From positions 186,001 to 250,000 of the forward strand of contig NSJX01000038.1 of NCBI GenBank assembly GCA_002286715.1: DNA of 64,000 nt. The letters are read 5' to 3'. The position numbers and the translations under genes were made by a program. A model generated the notes under the pieces. It worked only from the letters and a program-made list of their open reading frames with translations. It searched no databases and was not told the origin of the DNA. Each line of letters begins with the position of its first letter. The first letter of the stretch is position 1. Below are positions 38,167 to 50,513 of the stretch, piece by piece. Origin of the DNA: Dentipellis sp. KUC8613 (taxonomy: Eukaryota > Basidiomycota > Agaricomycetes > Russulales > Hericiaceae).

Positions 38167-40434
38167 GGTGGGTGATGATGGGGCACGTAAGTGGATACGG
38201 ATATGGATGCGGTGCGGCGAGTGATGGGTGTTGCGGCCAAGTGAGGTGGCTTGTGTTGAGTGTCGGTGCGCGAGCAAAGTCCAAGTCGTCTAGCGAGCGA
38301 GCGGGTAAGTGTGTGTGTGTGTGTGTATTGAGCACGGGTGAGTCGGGGCGTCGTCGTCGAGGGGGCGCAACGCAAGAGCACGGACGTATTAAATATCGCC
38401 CCGCCTGCCGCAATCTGCCGGCCCCCCTGCGGGACCGGCGGACCACCCCTGGACCACGGGCGGGCCCAGCCCCGCACAGAGAACAATGCAGCTCGTCGCC
38501 GTTACGTAGCCCCCTCGCGACCGCCGTCATCCGCTTGTCCTCTCGGTCGACGTCTTTGTTGGCGTTTTGGCAATCTGCGCGTCCGTAACGGCCGGCGCAC
38601 AATAGGACGCAGGCTCGTTTGGACAGTGCCCGCACGCGAGCGGCTGACGGCGTTGCGGTCCTGTGCCTTCGCGAACCTTCGACGGATGCAGAGGCAAAGA
38701 TCATGAAGGTGGGCGTGGGTGTGCGGCCCGTTCCTCTTTCTGCGACACAGTGGCCTGATCTGATTCTCTCTTCGCCGCGCCCGCTCGCAATTGTGCCCGC
38801 CTCGGGGCCTTTGCGTGCACCGCTCTTCGCCTTCGCGCTATAGCTAGTGCGTCCGCCGTCGACGTCCATGGCCATGGTCTGATGGGACAGGGGTCGTGGT
38901 GGCGGCGCATCCAAATCGCAGCCCGGCAGGCCGGCGCCGTCCGGATTGGGGAGGGGGTGTGCGCCGGGTGGGGTCGAGCTGGTGCTGGGCGGGCGGTGCG
39001 CGCTCTGGCCCTGTGCGGACCTACAGCCCACTCTTCCATTCCGTTCTCTGCTTTTCGATGGTCGTGGGCGATCAGGTACTCGAGTACTATGCAGAGCAGG
39101 TCGGCCGGGGCGTATGCCGTCTTTGCAGCGTGTACCGTGCAGGCGCCGCTCGCTTCGCGTCGACGTCGCCACTGATTGATCCCACGCCAGAAGGGGCATG
39201 CCTTGTCTCTGGACGGCGTTTGCTTTTTGTTGCAATTGTGCGCAGGTCGGTCAGGTCTCGTGGGCAGTGCCGTCCTTCTGATCACAGAATAGACTCTCGT
39301 ATCGCCGAACACGCGCCGGCTGCCACTACTGCTCTTCAGCCGTAGGCACGGCGGAGCGCTGGAATTGAAGCCTTTCATCAGTGCTGGAATGTCGGTGCTT
39401 GATGCACGCTGCATTCGCGACGACGTCGACGGGCTACAAGCTTCGCCTCCAGACGTCCTTCGAATCGGCATGCCGCCTCCTCGACGAACAACTGCAAGCA
39501 CTCCCCCAGATCCCACGCCATGGAGCCCCCGCTTCCTCGCTTGACACAAGGTTTGCCGCAACGCCACCGGCGTACGAGCGAGTCTAGATCTGCGTCTTCC
39601 CGGTTCGTGCAGCCTGCATCCGCCGTGCGTCACGCGCTCTGCAATTAGCGTTTCAGCCTTTCGCGGCAGGTCAAGTGATGCGGGTGCATAGCCCCGTAGG
39701 GGACGCGCGCTGTTAAAGTCATACGGCCACGTTCATACCTACGTCGACTCGTACTTACTCGTGCAGCCCGCGTACACAAGATCCTGCTACTTCCGCCCAG
39801 TCGACGTCGCACATCTATATCCATGACGCGTGCGACCGACCCCCAAACCTCCGCATCCGCACACGAACCCGTGCGCGGCGTGCCTGCGAATCAGGGATCC
39901 GCATCCTCCCAGCTTCTCGCTGATATATATGCAGGCGTCCGCATTTAGCCTCGCCATTGACGCTTTGGGTCGTAGACCGTCATGGGGCCAGCCAGTATAA
40001 GATTCATATTGGCTGTCGGCGGAGAGAAGCGGTGGCAGTAGACTATAGCTATAGCTTGGCGCCGCGAGGTTGGCTCTGGGGTGGCGCGGGGGGGGCAGCG
40101 TGAGCGTGAGGCTCGCAGATCCCAGGCTGTGGGTGCGTGCTTCGGTATCATATGCGGGTGCTGCTCCTCGAGGGTGGATGCCATCGCGGATTCACCTTGC
40201 CATGTATGTTTTCTACCTTGTCTTTCGATGTCGTCCCGCGACCGCTCTTGTGTGCTTGGAACTCGTCGACTCTGGTACCGGTAGGTCACCGGTCATCTAG
40301 TACTGGTACTGGTACTCCGAACGGAGCAGACGCCATGCCGTTCTGGATCCTCCACCGCCACCGTCGGTTCCTTCTATCCCTAGATCCCTCGCGCCCGGCG
40401 ACGAATCCGTTCTGCACGCGCGAATGATTGTTGG

Positions 40435-41060
40435 ACAGGACGACGGAGCTGCTCAAATCCGTGCTGTGCATGCCATTGCAGGGTCGCCTGTACGGCTGCA
40501 GAGGTATATACTGTGCCTCAGCTTTGCTTCTTGGTTCTTCCCCCTACTGAGTATGACGTCTTTATTCGTAGATGCTGTGGCCAGCCCTCCCGCATTCGAT
40601 GCTCGAGTGCAGATCCCCACATCCCAATTCCCTTAGACTATCGCCCATCGATGTTCGACGCATACATGATCTCGTTCTATCAAACTCGTTGGCGCGTTGT
40701 CGCTGTCGTGAAGGGAGACCGGCACAGTCCCTCCAACTCCCATGTCCCGAAAATCCTTCCCGCCACTGGTACACGCCTTCTCCAACGCGAACTGCGTGTA
40801 CAGTGCCGGATTAGGTGCGCCAAACCCCCTTTTACGCTGAGCAAGAATCAATATTCTGTATCTCATCCATTGGGCAGGACGACGGATGCGCCTATATTCA
40901 ACATGCTATCGACGTCGTGCGTCGATCGACTCGTAAGTGTCTCTGTTCAAATGTTCCCTTCTCCCCCTACCTCACGTTTGACCATGAGCAATAAAGCCCT
41001 CCCGCTCGGCATGCGGACACTCTGGCATCATTGGGGGTCCACTCAACGCAATAGCCTCCG
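40435..41060 (+). repeat. Right arm of the diverged inverted repeat
   Basis: Colinear with the minus strand of 33.48-34.02 kb; see that entry for shared landmarks. This arm has an extra segment of about 180 bp between GTCGTGAAGG and the conserved ATGAGCAA block. Frames are broken, so neither arm is an intact gene. Confidence 0.7.
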
Positions 41061-41563
41061 TCGTTCCTGCTTCGGCGGGCGCTAGTCCTCTACGCAGACG
41101 TTCGGCGTCTCCAAGCCAAATGACATCTCTCTGCGTCTCGGATTCGTCGACGGTCCGCGACGTCGCTCTTCCTCGTGCGTATCGACCAAGGCTCCCTCAT
41201 CGGTATCCCCCATCTCATCCAGCATTATGCATGCGCGCCATCCGAATTTGATCCGTAAGGACAGGTCCTCACGTCCCCTCGTGTCTTACTCGTGCACTCC
41301 TGCGCGCGCCTACCCCAAAATGTTTATCTTGCTCATACACCGGTCCCGCCCCTCCAGTTCGCTCCTCTCACGCTGGACACGCACATTCAAGATCCTCGAC
41401 GCCCCGATTTGATAACTTCTCCCGCTGCCGCCTCCAGTCGCTCGCCAACGATGGCCCCGGATACGACACATCTGCCATCGATGCGCCGACGACGTACGGA
41501 CAACACTCTGCCTTCCCAGTCGCTATATGGACCGCCCACCTCTATTCTGCCTCCCGACCTATC

Positions 41564-41690
41564 ATCTCCTCCATCCCTAAATCCTTCGTGCCCAGCGAGG
41601 GACGTGTTCTGCACGCGCGAATGACCACAAGACAGGACGACTGCTCGAGCTCCTGCTGTCCGTGCCATTGACGGTGTCGTCTGCACAGAG
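41564..41690 (+). repeat. Third, direct copy of part of the repeat
   Basis: Matches 40.37-40.49 kb in the same orientation: CATCCCTAAATCC, GTTCTGCACGCGCGAATGA, ACAGGACGAC and TGCCATTG recur with the same spacing. Divergence is high in between. Confidence 0.6.
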
Positions 41691-42165
41691 GTGCGTACCT
41701 GCGCTTCGGTTCTGCGCGCGTTAGAGTGAAGCCGTGCTTCATGCCCTCGTGATACACTTGAACTGCCCCGTGATACACTCGAACTTCCCCATACGCGCGT
41801 ATGTCCGTCGGTCGAGAGTGACTTGCGTTCCTCTCGCTCTGCCTCCCTGAGGCCCGTCTCCGAAGCGTTGCCTGTCGCCAGCGGATACCCTTGCGCCCGC
41901 GCTGTCCCCTGAATTATCTACTATCCAATGCCGTATCTATAAAACGAGCAGCTCTCGCCATTCTTTTTCTGTCCATGTGTCCCCCGCACCCGCACCGCCC
42001 GTCTGTGCATCAACGCGTACATTGCGCTCCCGTCCACCGCATCACGCCGTGCCAGACGCCAGACGCCAGACATTCAGGAACATACAGTATATCCACTTCC
42101 TTCACACCCTGCATCGATGTCTTCAGTTTGTGTATATATTTTAGTCCTGCAGGCTAATCACTGCC

Positions 42166-42567
42166 CTAACGTTCAACGTTCACCCACTGCACAACGTGTG
42201 CCACTTCGACGTCTTCATCGACAGGGCGCAGACACGAGAGCCGTGCGGTGGGGAGTTGGCGTCTGGCAGCGCGAGGGGGGGAGGGGACCAGTGATCCTGG
42301 TGGCGGCGCGATGACGACGGCGCGGACGGGGCGCGGGGCGATTCCCGTCGTCGTGACACTGGCAGCGAGGGAACTCACACATTGTTCATTCCAAGAACAG
42401 ATCCATTCTCCGCGTGTACGGCGACGACCGCAGCAGGCACTCGCCCCCGCGTCCCTCACACTCAGGCAGAATTCTGCCTCGTACCCTATGCTGCGGGTTG
42501 GTGGCAGCGGTGGCGGCGGCGCTGACGACGAAATGCCCGCGACGATGTCGGATTGGTTTTTGTACAT
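42166..42567 (-). CDS. Weak candidate small protein
   Basis: A 133-codon frame with an ATG start at 42567 (MYKNQSDIVAGISSSAPPPP) and a stop at 42166. It has Cys/Trp-containing segments (CCGRRRTRGEWICSWNEQC) but no family match I know. It starts 302 bp beyond the F-box gene's stop on the same strand. It could be real or chance in GC-rich DNA. Confidence 0.25.
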   Translation of the reverse strand: MYKNQSDIVAGISSSAPPPPLPPTRSIGYEAEFCLSVRDAGASACCGRRRTRGEWICSWNEQCVSSLAASVTTTGIAPRPVRAVVIAPPPGSLVPSPPRAARRQLPTARLSCLRPVDEDVEVAHVVQWVNVER

Positions 42568-42868
42568 GATCTGTTCATAAAATTATACATATTCCCATTA
42601 AATGTAAGGGTTGCAAGACTGATTTGCTTGGAGGGAAATAAGAAATTACGTAGAGTGCTACGAGGAGCTTCCTGAACACTGCGAACTTGAAGGACAGCCT
42701 TTCCAGGCCGGACACATTCAAAATACTGTCAACGGTGCACGGCAGCCAGAAACTCGACGACTCATTGCGACCGACGAAAACATACATACAAAAAAAACAA
42801 TTGCACCTTTCTTTCACCTATCACATGAAATGTACCGAAAAAAAAATGAAAGAAATACAAAGAGTATA

Positions 42869-44758
42869 CTAAGCAGCGCCCTCCACGACAGATACCTCCA
42901 AATCATCCAATCCCATCGCCCTCCCAGCTGCCGCCGCTGCATCCTCCCCACCCACATCCCCCACGTTCTGCACAAACAACACCACCTTCCCAAGTGCCCC
43001 GCCCGCCGCACGGCGCTGCTGCAGCATCGGCGCAAGCACCCGCGCCTGCGCCTCCGCGCCCATGCGCACGCGCCCGCGCTCGCGCTGCATATCGACCGCC
43101 AGCGTCTCCAGGTGCGCGAACGGCACGCCGTCGTCTCCGTCTCCGTCCCCGTCCCCGTCACCGTCACCGCACACGAGGCGCCGCACCGTCGCAGAGTCCA
43201 AGTCAGCGTCCTGCGCCCGCGCCCGCGCCCGCGCACGCACGCGAGTGCAGATCTGCACCCGGCGCACACGCGGCATCGTGCGCGCGCCAAACCACGCCGC
43301 AGTGTCCCACCGCACCGCGCGCGCGTCGTCGACATCGTGCATGTCCACGGCGACGTCGGCGAGCGCGCCGAGGGGCACGCCGCGGAAGAACGCGGCGAGC
43401 CAGCGCGCCTCGGCGGCGGCAGCGGCGGCGCCGCGCGCGCTGTCGCGGAAGAACGCGACGCGGAGCGTGCTCGCTGCCGGGGATGGCGCGGGCGTGTGTA
43501 CGGGGTGCGCGTCCGCGTCCGGGCCCAGCGTGGGGTGCCCCGCGGAGAGCGTGAGCCGCGCGATGCGGTACATTTCGCCGGTGGCGAGGTGCAGGTGGGT
43601 GAACGGCGCGCGGCGCACCGCCGCGTGCTGCGCGTACGCGGCGGCGAGCGCGTGCGGGTCGCCGTCGTGCGGTCCGGTGTATTGAAGGCTGTGCCAGAGC
43701 GTGATGTGCAGCGCGGCGGCGGGCGGGATGCGGATGCGCTCGAGGACGGCGAGGACGTACGGCGCGTGGGCGTGAAAGGAGAAGACGGTGAGGTTGGGGA
43801 GAGCGACGCGGGTCAGCTCGGTGCTGGCTGGTGCTGTTTCTGTTTCTGCTGGGAAATACCGGGGGCCAACGTCGAGGTGGAGGACCTTGAGCGTCGATGA
43901 GCAGGCCGCGAGGATGTCCAGGAGCCGTGTGCACGTCGGCACGCCCCCACAGGTGGGACGCCCCGAATAGTACAAGGGCACCGCGATGTCGAGCGACACG
44001 AGATTGCGGAGCAGGCGCGAGCCCCATGGCACGGGCCAGATGCGCAAGACCACGTCCTCCAGATGCGGCGCGTCGGCGTCAAAAAACGGCACAGTGCTGA
44101 AGTCGATGATGTGACCTTCGTGCCTGGAAGTACGCAGCGCGAGTCGGCGCAGGGCCGGCGCGGAGCGCACGAGGAGCGCAAATGGGTGCCCTCGCATTTG
44201 TGCGCCTTTGATATACCGTGGACATACTGCGTTCGATCGCTTTGGCTCCATGAGCGCGGTGATGTCGAGCTCGACGATGCGAGGGAGCAGCCTGTTGATT
44301 TCTTCCACCTCGGACGCGGTTGTTAACCTCAGCTCGTCCCGCGCGAAGCGCAGAGGCAAAGCTCCGGCACGCTCAATGAATGTTCGTGCCACGTTCCATG
44401 AGAGTGAGGGTGAAATATCGGTCCAGGCGTATTTCCAATTGATTCCTGCATCGCGCCAGCTGCTGCAGATGTGCGTGGCGCGAATCCAGCCAAGGGTGCC
44501 CGCAGCTTTGTTCCGGAGTGAATTCGGTAGCGGAGAGGAGGTGGGCGGGTCGACGGCTGCGAGGAATTGGAGAATCCAGCCTTTGACCTCCAAAGGGAGC
44601 TTGCAAATAGGCCTATTCGCGTTCCATTTGCGAAGGACATCGCATCCTCGGAGGATTCGTGCACGTCTGAGAACATATGAGATCTTGTGCTTATCATTGC
44701 ATCTCCGAATAGAAGACGAAACATACCTTTCGCTGATGCTCGTCTGGCGGTCAGCCAT
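42869..44758 (-). CDS. F-box/LRR-type protein
   Basis: Start ATG 44758. Exons 44758-44727 and 44666-42869 give 609 residues; without splicing the frame also stays open (629 residues). An N-terminal F-box-like block reads ANRPICKLPLEVKGWILQFL and continues with LGWIRATHICSSWRDAGINW and WTDI, the usual agaricomycete F-box layout. The rest is an LRR-like region with repeated PxLxxLxL patterns (APALRRLALR, LVSLDIAVPL, LTRVALPNLTVFSF). A Gly-Asp run of about seven units lies near the C-terminus. F-box proteins bring substrates to SCF ubiquitin ligases; this family is greatly expanded in mushrooms. The substrate is unknown. A broken copy of its 3' end lies at 32.9 kb in the opposite orientation. 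Confidence 0.85.
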   Translation of the reverse strand: MADRQTSISERYVSSSIRRCNDKHKISYVLRRARILRGCDVLRKWNANRPICKLPLEVKGWILQFLAAVDPPTSSPLPNSLRNKAAGTLGWIRATHICSSWRDAGINWKYAWTDISPSLSWNVARTFIERAGALPLRFARDELRLTTASEVEEINRLLPRIVELDITALMEPKRSNAVCPRYIKGAQMRGHPFALLVRSAPALRRLALRTSRHEGHIIDFSTVPFFDADAPHLEDVVLRIWPVPWGSRLLRNLVSLDIAVPLYYSGRPTCGGVPTCTRLLDILAACSSTLKVLHLDVGPRYFPAETETAPASTELTRVALPNLTVFSFHAHAPYVLAVLERIRIPPAAALHITLWHSLQYTGPHDGDPHALAAAYAQHAAVRRAPFTHLHLATGEMYRIARLTLSAGHPTLGPDADAHPVHTPAPSPAASTLRVAFFRDSARGAAAAAAEARWLAAFFRGVPLGALADVAVDMHDVDDARAVRWDTAAWFGARTMPRVRRVQICTRVRARARARAQDADLDSATVRRLVCGDGDGDGDGDGDDGVPFAHLETLAVDMQRERGRVRMGAEAQARVLAPMLQQRRAAGGALGKVVLFVQNVGDVGGEDAAAAAGRAMGLDDLEVSVVEGAA

Positions 44759-46410
44759 ATCTGTGACCAAGTATGAGAGTGTTAGATGAGAGTGGGTGCT
44801 CGGAGAGAAGGGTCGTCGGGCGAACTTGACGCGTTTTATTGAGATGTTGAATTTCCAACCGTCCACAATGTTGAATGGCTCGGCACATTTGCCGAGCTAT
44901 TGTTCGAGAAAGGGCTGCCGCGCACACGTGTTCGATTTGAGGCATTTTCCGGATATTATTCTGAGTTTGTCTCAAAATAGAATTAATTTTTGTGAACAAG
45001 GTTCTAAGCTCCCGACCCGGGGGGCGGAGGTGGGTAGACAACTCACAAGGTCAGAACATAACAGAAAGCGGCAAGCATATTCTGATCATAGGCGCCATCC
45101 GGTACTCACAGGTGCGTTGGCTCCTTCATGGGCAGGTTCGCGGGGGCTGGCCAGCCTTCTGCTACAAACGACGTGTGTAGCAGTACTTTGAACGCGGCGG
45201 AACACCAGGGCGAACGCGGCTCGCGGATGGCCGGGTTACGTAATTGCACACGCAACTTTCCTCCGAGTCCTAGTGATAACTCTTCTTGTGGATTCTTTCT
45301 ACGTCGTTAGTGCGTAGCTGCAGCCAGCCGATCTCGGGCGGCAATTGCACGCACAAAAAACATGCGTTCAATTATATGGTATACTAGGGAACACAACGGA
45401 GGAGCATTGTTCATTGAGCAGAGAAGGTTACCTGCATATCCTACAGGTCAGCTTCTTTCGGTGCTGCCACCAATACCGCGTCCCGTGCTTCCGTTTCCGT
45501 GCACTCCTTGAGCACCGGAAGCACAATATCTTTGACCCCTCTCCTAGAATACCTGCGCAAACAACTTCGCCTCGCCCTTTGTGTTCGAACATACCCACCT
45601 GCGCAGCTTGGCGGTATTGATAGAAAGCGTCTAGAGGTCACGGTGAGGAGGTCTTCCAAATAGAGAGAGTTCATCTGCAGCTGTGCGACCACAGAACAAG
45701 GCGGCAGGATTCTTTGTCCGCAAGTATGTTGCTCGCATCGATTCTGAAGTGAAGTCGTTCACAGGTAGTTCGGAACGTTCCGGGGCCGTCAGGTAGGCGC
45801 TCATGAGCTAGCTTCATCCATGTCAGTAAATGCAATTGACTGCTTCACGAGGCGAGTATCAACAAAATTGTCGCTCCAAAAGCCATCCAGGCCATCGACT
45901 GTTTTGCAATGCAGGTATTCGCGGCGTCATATGCGTTTCTTTTCTTTATTCTGGCTCGCATTCATGGGTGGTCGACGATCATGGAGTCGAGGCGATGCAG
46001 AGGTTCACATGCGCGGGTTTGCAGCGAGTGGTATAGGTGGTGGAGACTCTGCAACGTAAGACTGTGGTGGGCGCAGAGTTGGCGGATACGGCGGAGACGC
46101 TGAAAGGCGTGAGTAGGAGAAAGACTCATGAGAGCCGCATTGCCAAATTTCCCACAATGCATCCTGCTTTTGGCCGTTCGCGAGCCATCCCGTACACTAG
46201 TACGGCATACGCCTCTCAAGCTGCGCATGAGTATTTAATAAATATAGGAAATCAAAGAGCACACGATGTGATTGGACGTTATTGTTATTCAGACCTTCTT
46301 AGCACTTGACCGTGATCCTAATGTTGTACAGGATAGAACAGTGACGGAAATACTCCTCTTAGACTTTCATTCAAACCGTGACCTACAGCGGAATCCGGAA
46401 GATGGGCCAA
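44759..46410. other. Gene-free interval
   Basis: 1.65 kb between the F-box gene's start and the xyloglucanase stop (both minus-strand genes). Lower GC than the preceding region, with stops in all frames; no gene or repeat recognised. Confidence 0.6.
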
Positions 46411-49400
46411 TTACGAGGGCACGCATTGAGAGTAGTCTATGTGTGCGAGTTCACCGACGTCAGTGGAGAAGGGAAACCGAGGAGAGGGGTTTACATACAT
46501 GGGTTGCTGACTGTGCACGTGAAGCCCGACACGCATGCCGTGGGACCGCTATATCCTTGGCCTGTTACATAGTATACCATTCAGCTTGTCACGTTCCCCA
46601 TAATAAGAGCGCTTCCAGCACGCACCTCCACATTGTCCGTAAGCAGTCTGCGTAGCCGCAGGGGCTGACACGGTCGACGACGAACTGTGCGACGAGGTCG
46701 GGACCGACGTCGTAGGCGCTGAAGTGGTCGAGCCCGCAGGCGACGACGTGGATGCGGGAGCGGAAGATGTGGGCGGAGGCGCGGCGCCCGCGGCGTCGCC
46801 GTAGAAGATCCCACGACCGTTCGTCCCGATGTAGACGCTGCGAGAAAACCATCGTCATGAGGACTATACTCTTCACTGTGGGTCGCGAGTGCGAAACTCA
46901 CCGGCCGTAGATCCTGGGGTCCGCTGTGAGGACATTCGCGCTCGCGGATCCAAATCCGTGCGCAGCGTCGTTGATCTGCACCCAGTTGACGCCCTGATCA
47001 TCGCTCCTGAAGTAGCCCACGCCGCCAATATTGGCCGCAACGAACAGGGCTGGGTAGCCCCCGCTCTTGGCGGGCGCGCCGAGGGCGATGGCCCACGCCT
47101 GGCTGACGCCAGAGAGCGCGGTGAACGTCGAGCCCGAGTTCGTCGAGTGGAAGATGCCCTTGTCGGTGGAGACCCAGACGTCGCCGGTGATGTTGGGGTG
47201 GACGACGATCTTCACTGGGGACGCGGACGTGCCGAGAGAGCTCGGCGAGGTGAATGTTTTTCCTCCGTCGTTGGAGATGTAGAACTTCGAGCCCGAGGCG
47301 CCGTAGAAGATAGAGTTGTTTTTCTTGTCGGAGGCTATTGCGGCGTCGGAGGGAAGCGAGGGCACGGAGGCGAAGGCGTTTGTATACTGGGAGACTTGTA
47401 CGCCGTTCGAGCCTGTGCGCCAAAGAACGGTGTCGCCGTCAGCGGATAGAGCTACTTTGCCGCTGTTGACGCCGTCGGCGGCACCATAGTCCTGAGACCT
47501 GAGAAAAAGTCAGCTATATGCTTCGTAAGACGTGGAGACGAAAAGTCCCACCATGTGTTCCCCGAGTCAGTTGACAACGCAACTTGCTTGCTGGATCTGA
47601 TGCACGATTACGATATAAAATTCCCGGCATATGTTAGAACGATGGGAAAGGGCTCACCCGTCAGTCGTCGTTCCAATCCGAACGATGTTCGTCGGCTTGT
47701 TTCCTGCAAAGTCGAGATCCGCCGTAGTTGACCATGACGGGTTCTGGAAGCTGTTCGCGGGGGCCTTAGTCAAAGACGTATGCACAAATCCTGGGATCGA
47801 TGTCAGTAACGATTCTGTTCCAACAAAGAATATCAGCTTAGTTTACCTCCGTCATCGCCGACTGCAGAGATGAGGTTCGGACCCGTCGGAGGCGAAATCA
47901 ACGACTGCACAGATGTCTCCTCAATCCCATCCGCCAGCGACTTGAGCGTGATATTCCCCGTCGTATCCCAGTCCGTAAGGTCGTGGCCGCCCAAAATCGT
48001 AGCACCCGTCCCATAGAGCCAGTGGTTCGAGTCGAAGGGGTCGATCGACAGGCCTTCCATCATCCAGCCGATCTGCAATGTCCCGAGATCGGTCACGGTG
48101 CTGTCGGGCCCGAGCCAGGGCGCGAGGGTGTCGTCGTATTTGTACCACTTGTAGAGCGTCGGGTACGAGCCCCATGTCCAGAGCTGTTTCCAGGTCGCGC
48201 CACCGTCGGTCGAGCGGAAGATCTGCCCATCTGGCCACCTAGAGAACCCGGTCAAGCAATGTCCAGTGTTAACAAAACAGGCGAACTGACCAGGAGTTGA
48301 GTGCCGCGACCATGATGGTCCCCGGCTTTTGCGCGTCGACGGCGACACCGCCAAAGCCGAAGTAGAGATCACTGCCGGAGACGGGCGTGATGTCGGTCCA
48401 GGTTCCGGATGTGATATTGTACTTCGCGATCGCGCCGTTTGTGCCATCGTACGGGCCTGCACCATCGGAATACGAGACATAAAGCGACTTTTCTGCCGGA
48501 GAGAGGACGCCCTTGTGCGGGAAGAAAGTCGTATTTTGTCCGGGGATAGCAGACCCTTCTGCGCGTTAGCCAGGCGGCTCGAGATGACAGAAAGACGAAA
48601 CTTACAAGTGGAGCCAGCATCGTTCGATACGAAAACGTTGTTAGTAGCGTTGCTGACGACGCCAACGAAAATGCGCGGCGTAGCCGAGCCAGAAGATCCA
48701 GAAGTCGAGTCGAAAGTGACCCAAGCGACACCGATCTTGTCGCTATTGTACCCGGAAGTATCGGTCGGGTCGGGAACGTATGTCCCTTTTTTGCATTAGC
48801 TATGTGCCCCACGAGCGAAATTTGACGTTCATACCTGTGTTCGGCAATCCCTTGACTTGCGTCCAAGTCACGCCGAAGTCGGTGGACTTCCAGAGGCCGT
48901 TTCCGCTCCGGGCACCGAAGAAAAGAATGTTGTTGCTGTGAGGATCGATAGAAAGGCGCTATAACCAGATGAACGAAGGCGGTCAAACAGAATGATAAAC
49001 TCTAGCCACCTCGCCGACCCCACGCCCTGGCATATTGCCGCCGACCTTGAAAGAAAGCGGAGAAGCGGTCCACGTCCTCCCGTAATCTTGAGAAGCCAGG
49101 ATATGGCCGTTTCCGGGATCCCATGAGTTCGTATACATGCCAGTAGCCTGTAAATCTGGTTCTAATCTTCCGTACTCATATGAGATGGAGAACTCACCAG
49201 GTACACGCGCTTGGTATCAACCGGATCCGTCGCGAGTGCGTCGATGCCCCAGTAATTCCAGGTTGTGTCATTGGCAAAGTCGAGCAGGGGCGTCCAGGTG
49301 TCGTCTGAATTCAACTTGTACGCACCGCCAATATCCGTCCGTGCGTACGCGAGGCCTTTTTCGCTCGGGTTGAACACGATGTTAGGAACGAAACCGCCCC

Positions 49401-49515
49401 CGCCACCAATCTTCACATTGTTCCAGGTGTACGACTGCGAAGCGACAGCAAGAGTCCGCGGTACGAATGATAGCGCCAAGATCGAGAGAGCTCCGAATGC
49501 CGAAAAGACGACCAT
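46411..49515 (-). CDS. GH74 xyloglucanase with C-terminal CBM1
   Basis: Twelve exons: 49515-49198, 49147-49010, 48958-48835, 48785-48606, 48555-48291, 48238-47847, 47790-47658, 47596-47552, 47498-46902, 46837-46626, 46561-46499, 46436-46411; 830 residues. A signal peptide of about 24 residues precedes the two seven-bladed propellers of GH74, with repeated Asp-box-like motifs (STDGGATW, STDSGNTW, SNDGGKTF). Conserved ARTDIGGAY (Asp61) and GLSIDPFDSNHWLYGTGA (Asp408) fit the two catalytic acids of the family. A Ser/Thr/Pro linker leads to a CBM1 at about 796-830 with four Cys, YGQCGGQGYSGPTAC and NPYYSQCVPS. The CBM1 is spread over the last three exons. The enzyme cuts the xyloglucan backbone outside the cell, anchored to cellulose by CBM1. 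Confidence 0.96.
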
Positions 49516-50513
49516 GGTGGCGCTGAGCGATTGGTACCCACGAGGATCAAGCGCATATATACGCCGGGGGAGGCTTTATACAAGCTGCACGGCCAGGACA
49601 ATGGGTCGCCTAGGACGACAGTGCATTTGGGTCCGAGATAATAGCGCAACGCTAACCGACGTATAAGCGAGACACCGGCACGGCGCGGTTCAGGATGACG
49701 AGCACAGCGCATATGTGCAGGTCATCCTGCAGCAATTTCCTGGGCGAGGTCAGCGACTGCATGTTACAGATTGACAGATATCCCGAGGACGGATGGAAGA
49801 CCACGGCGGCCGCAGGCAGGGCCCTCATAACGGGAAAAACGGAGGCCGCAACGGGGGGCGACAGGGTGCTCACCAAGACGTCTTCGACGCTTCAGCGTGA
49901 TGTTAAGGGGCGAGGCGGCCTCCGTACAGATATAACAACGAGGCCAAGGAACAGCCACGTCAAGGATCGACCACATGTTTTGACCACTGCTCCCGTCATA
50001 TGTTAAACTTCGGCGATTTGCTTGCTCGCCCGCGCATGGGCGCATGGGTAGTGTCACGAGAGGCGTCCATGATATCCCATTGAACTTCAAGAGATGATCG
50101 ATGACATATGACTGCGAAACAACGACTTGAAGTTGGACGATGGTCCTGGTAAGCTTGATATAGTACTGGACGGTGTCAAGGATGCGAGCACCACTCTGAC
50201 GACCGCGTGTGCGCTTAGCGCTAGATCAAGTAGCACGTGACTGTAAGCGGAAGGGATAATGATTCTGAATTCCATCCCTTCGAGGCTTCGAATCGACCGT
50301 GACGACTCGGAGCTCTGCTGGGATCCAGGCATCGCCGCCCATGGGGAGATGACGAAAAAAAAGAGGAAGATACACAACACACATTCCATTGTCAATGAGT
50401 GTACAAAAATTGCTATGCGACGGTATACGAGCCAAACCAATACACCCGAGAAATTGTTTTACAGAGCCAAACGAGTCCTAATGAACGTAAATACGACCGC
50501 GAGCAGTCATAAC
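49516..50513. promoter_or_regulatory. Upstream region of the xyloglucanase gene
   Basis: About 1.0 kb between the GH74 start and the stop of the next minus-strand gene. It holds the GH74 promoter with its TATA box; nothing else is identified. Confidence 0.55.
49575..49580 (-). promoter_or_regulatory. TATA box
   Basis: TATAAA on the minus strand in the context GTATAAAGCC, about 60 bp before the xyloglucanase start codon. Confidence 0.6.

Larger units (their letters stand above)
38065..42165. other. Gene-poor interval with repeats
   Basis: Four kilobases without a supported gene. Long frames near 38.2-39.6 kb are Arg/Pro-rich and overlap in several phases, as expected for GC-rich non-coding DNA. 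The interval includes a (GT)n run near 38306-38326 and the right-hand members of the diverged repeat family at 40.4-41.7 kb. Confidence 0.55.

Noticed and set aside
38162..39633. Two overlapping minus-strand frames of about 310-357 codons
   Set aside because: They overlap in different phases, lack a good ATG context, are Arg/Pro/Ala-rich and show no domain or intron logic. Typical of GC-rich non-coding DNA.
43130..43175. GTCTCC/GTCCCC repeat near 43.14 kb considered as a free microsatellite
   Set aside because: It codes the Gly-Asp run of the F-box protein on the minus strand, so it is explained by that gene.
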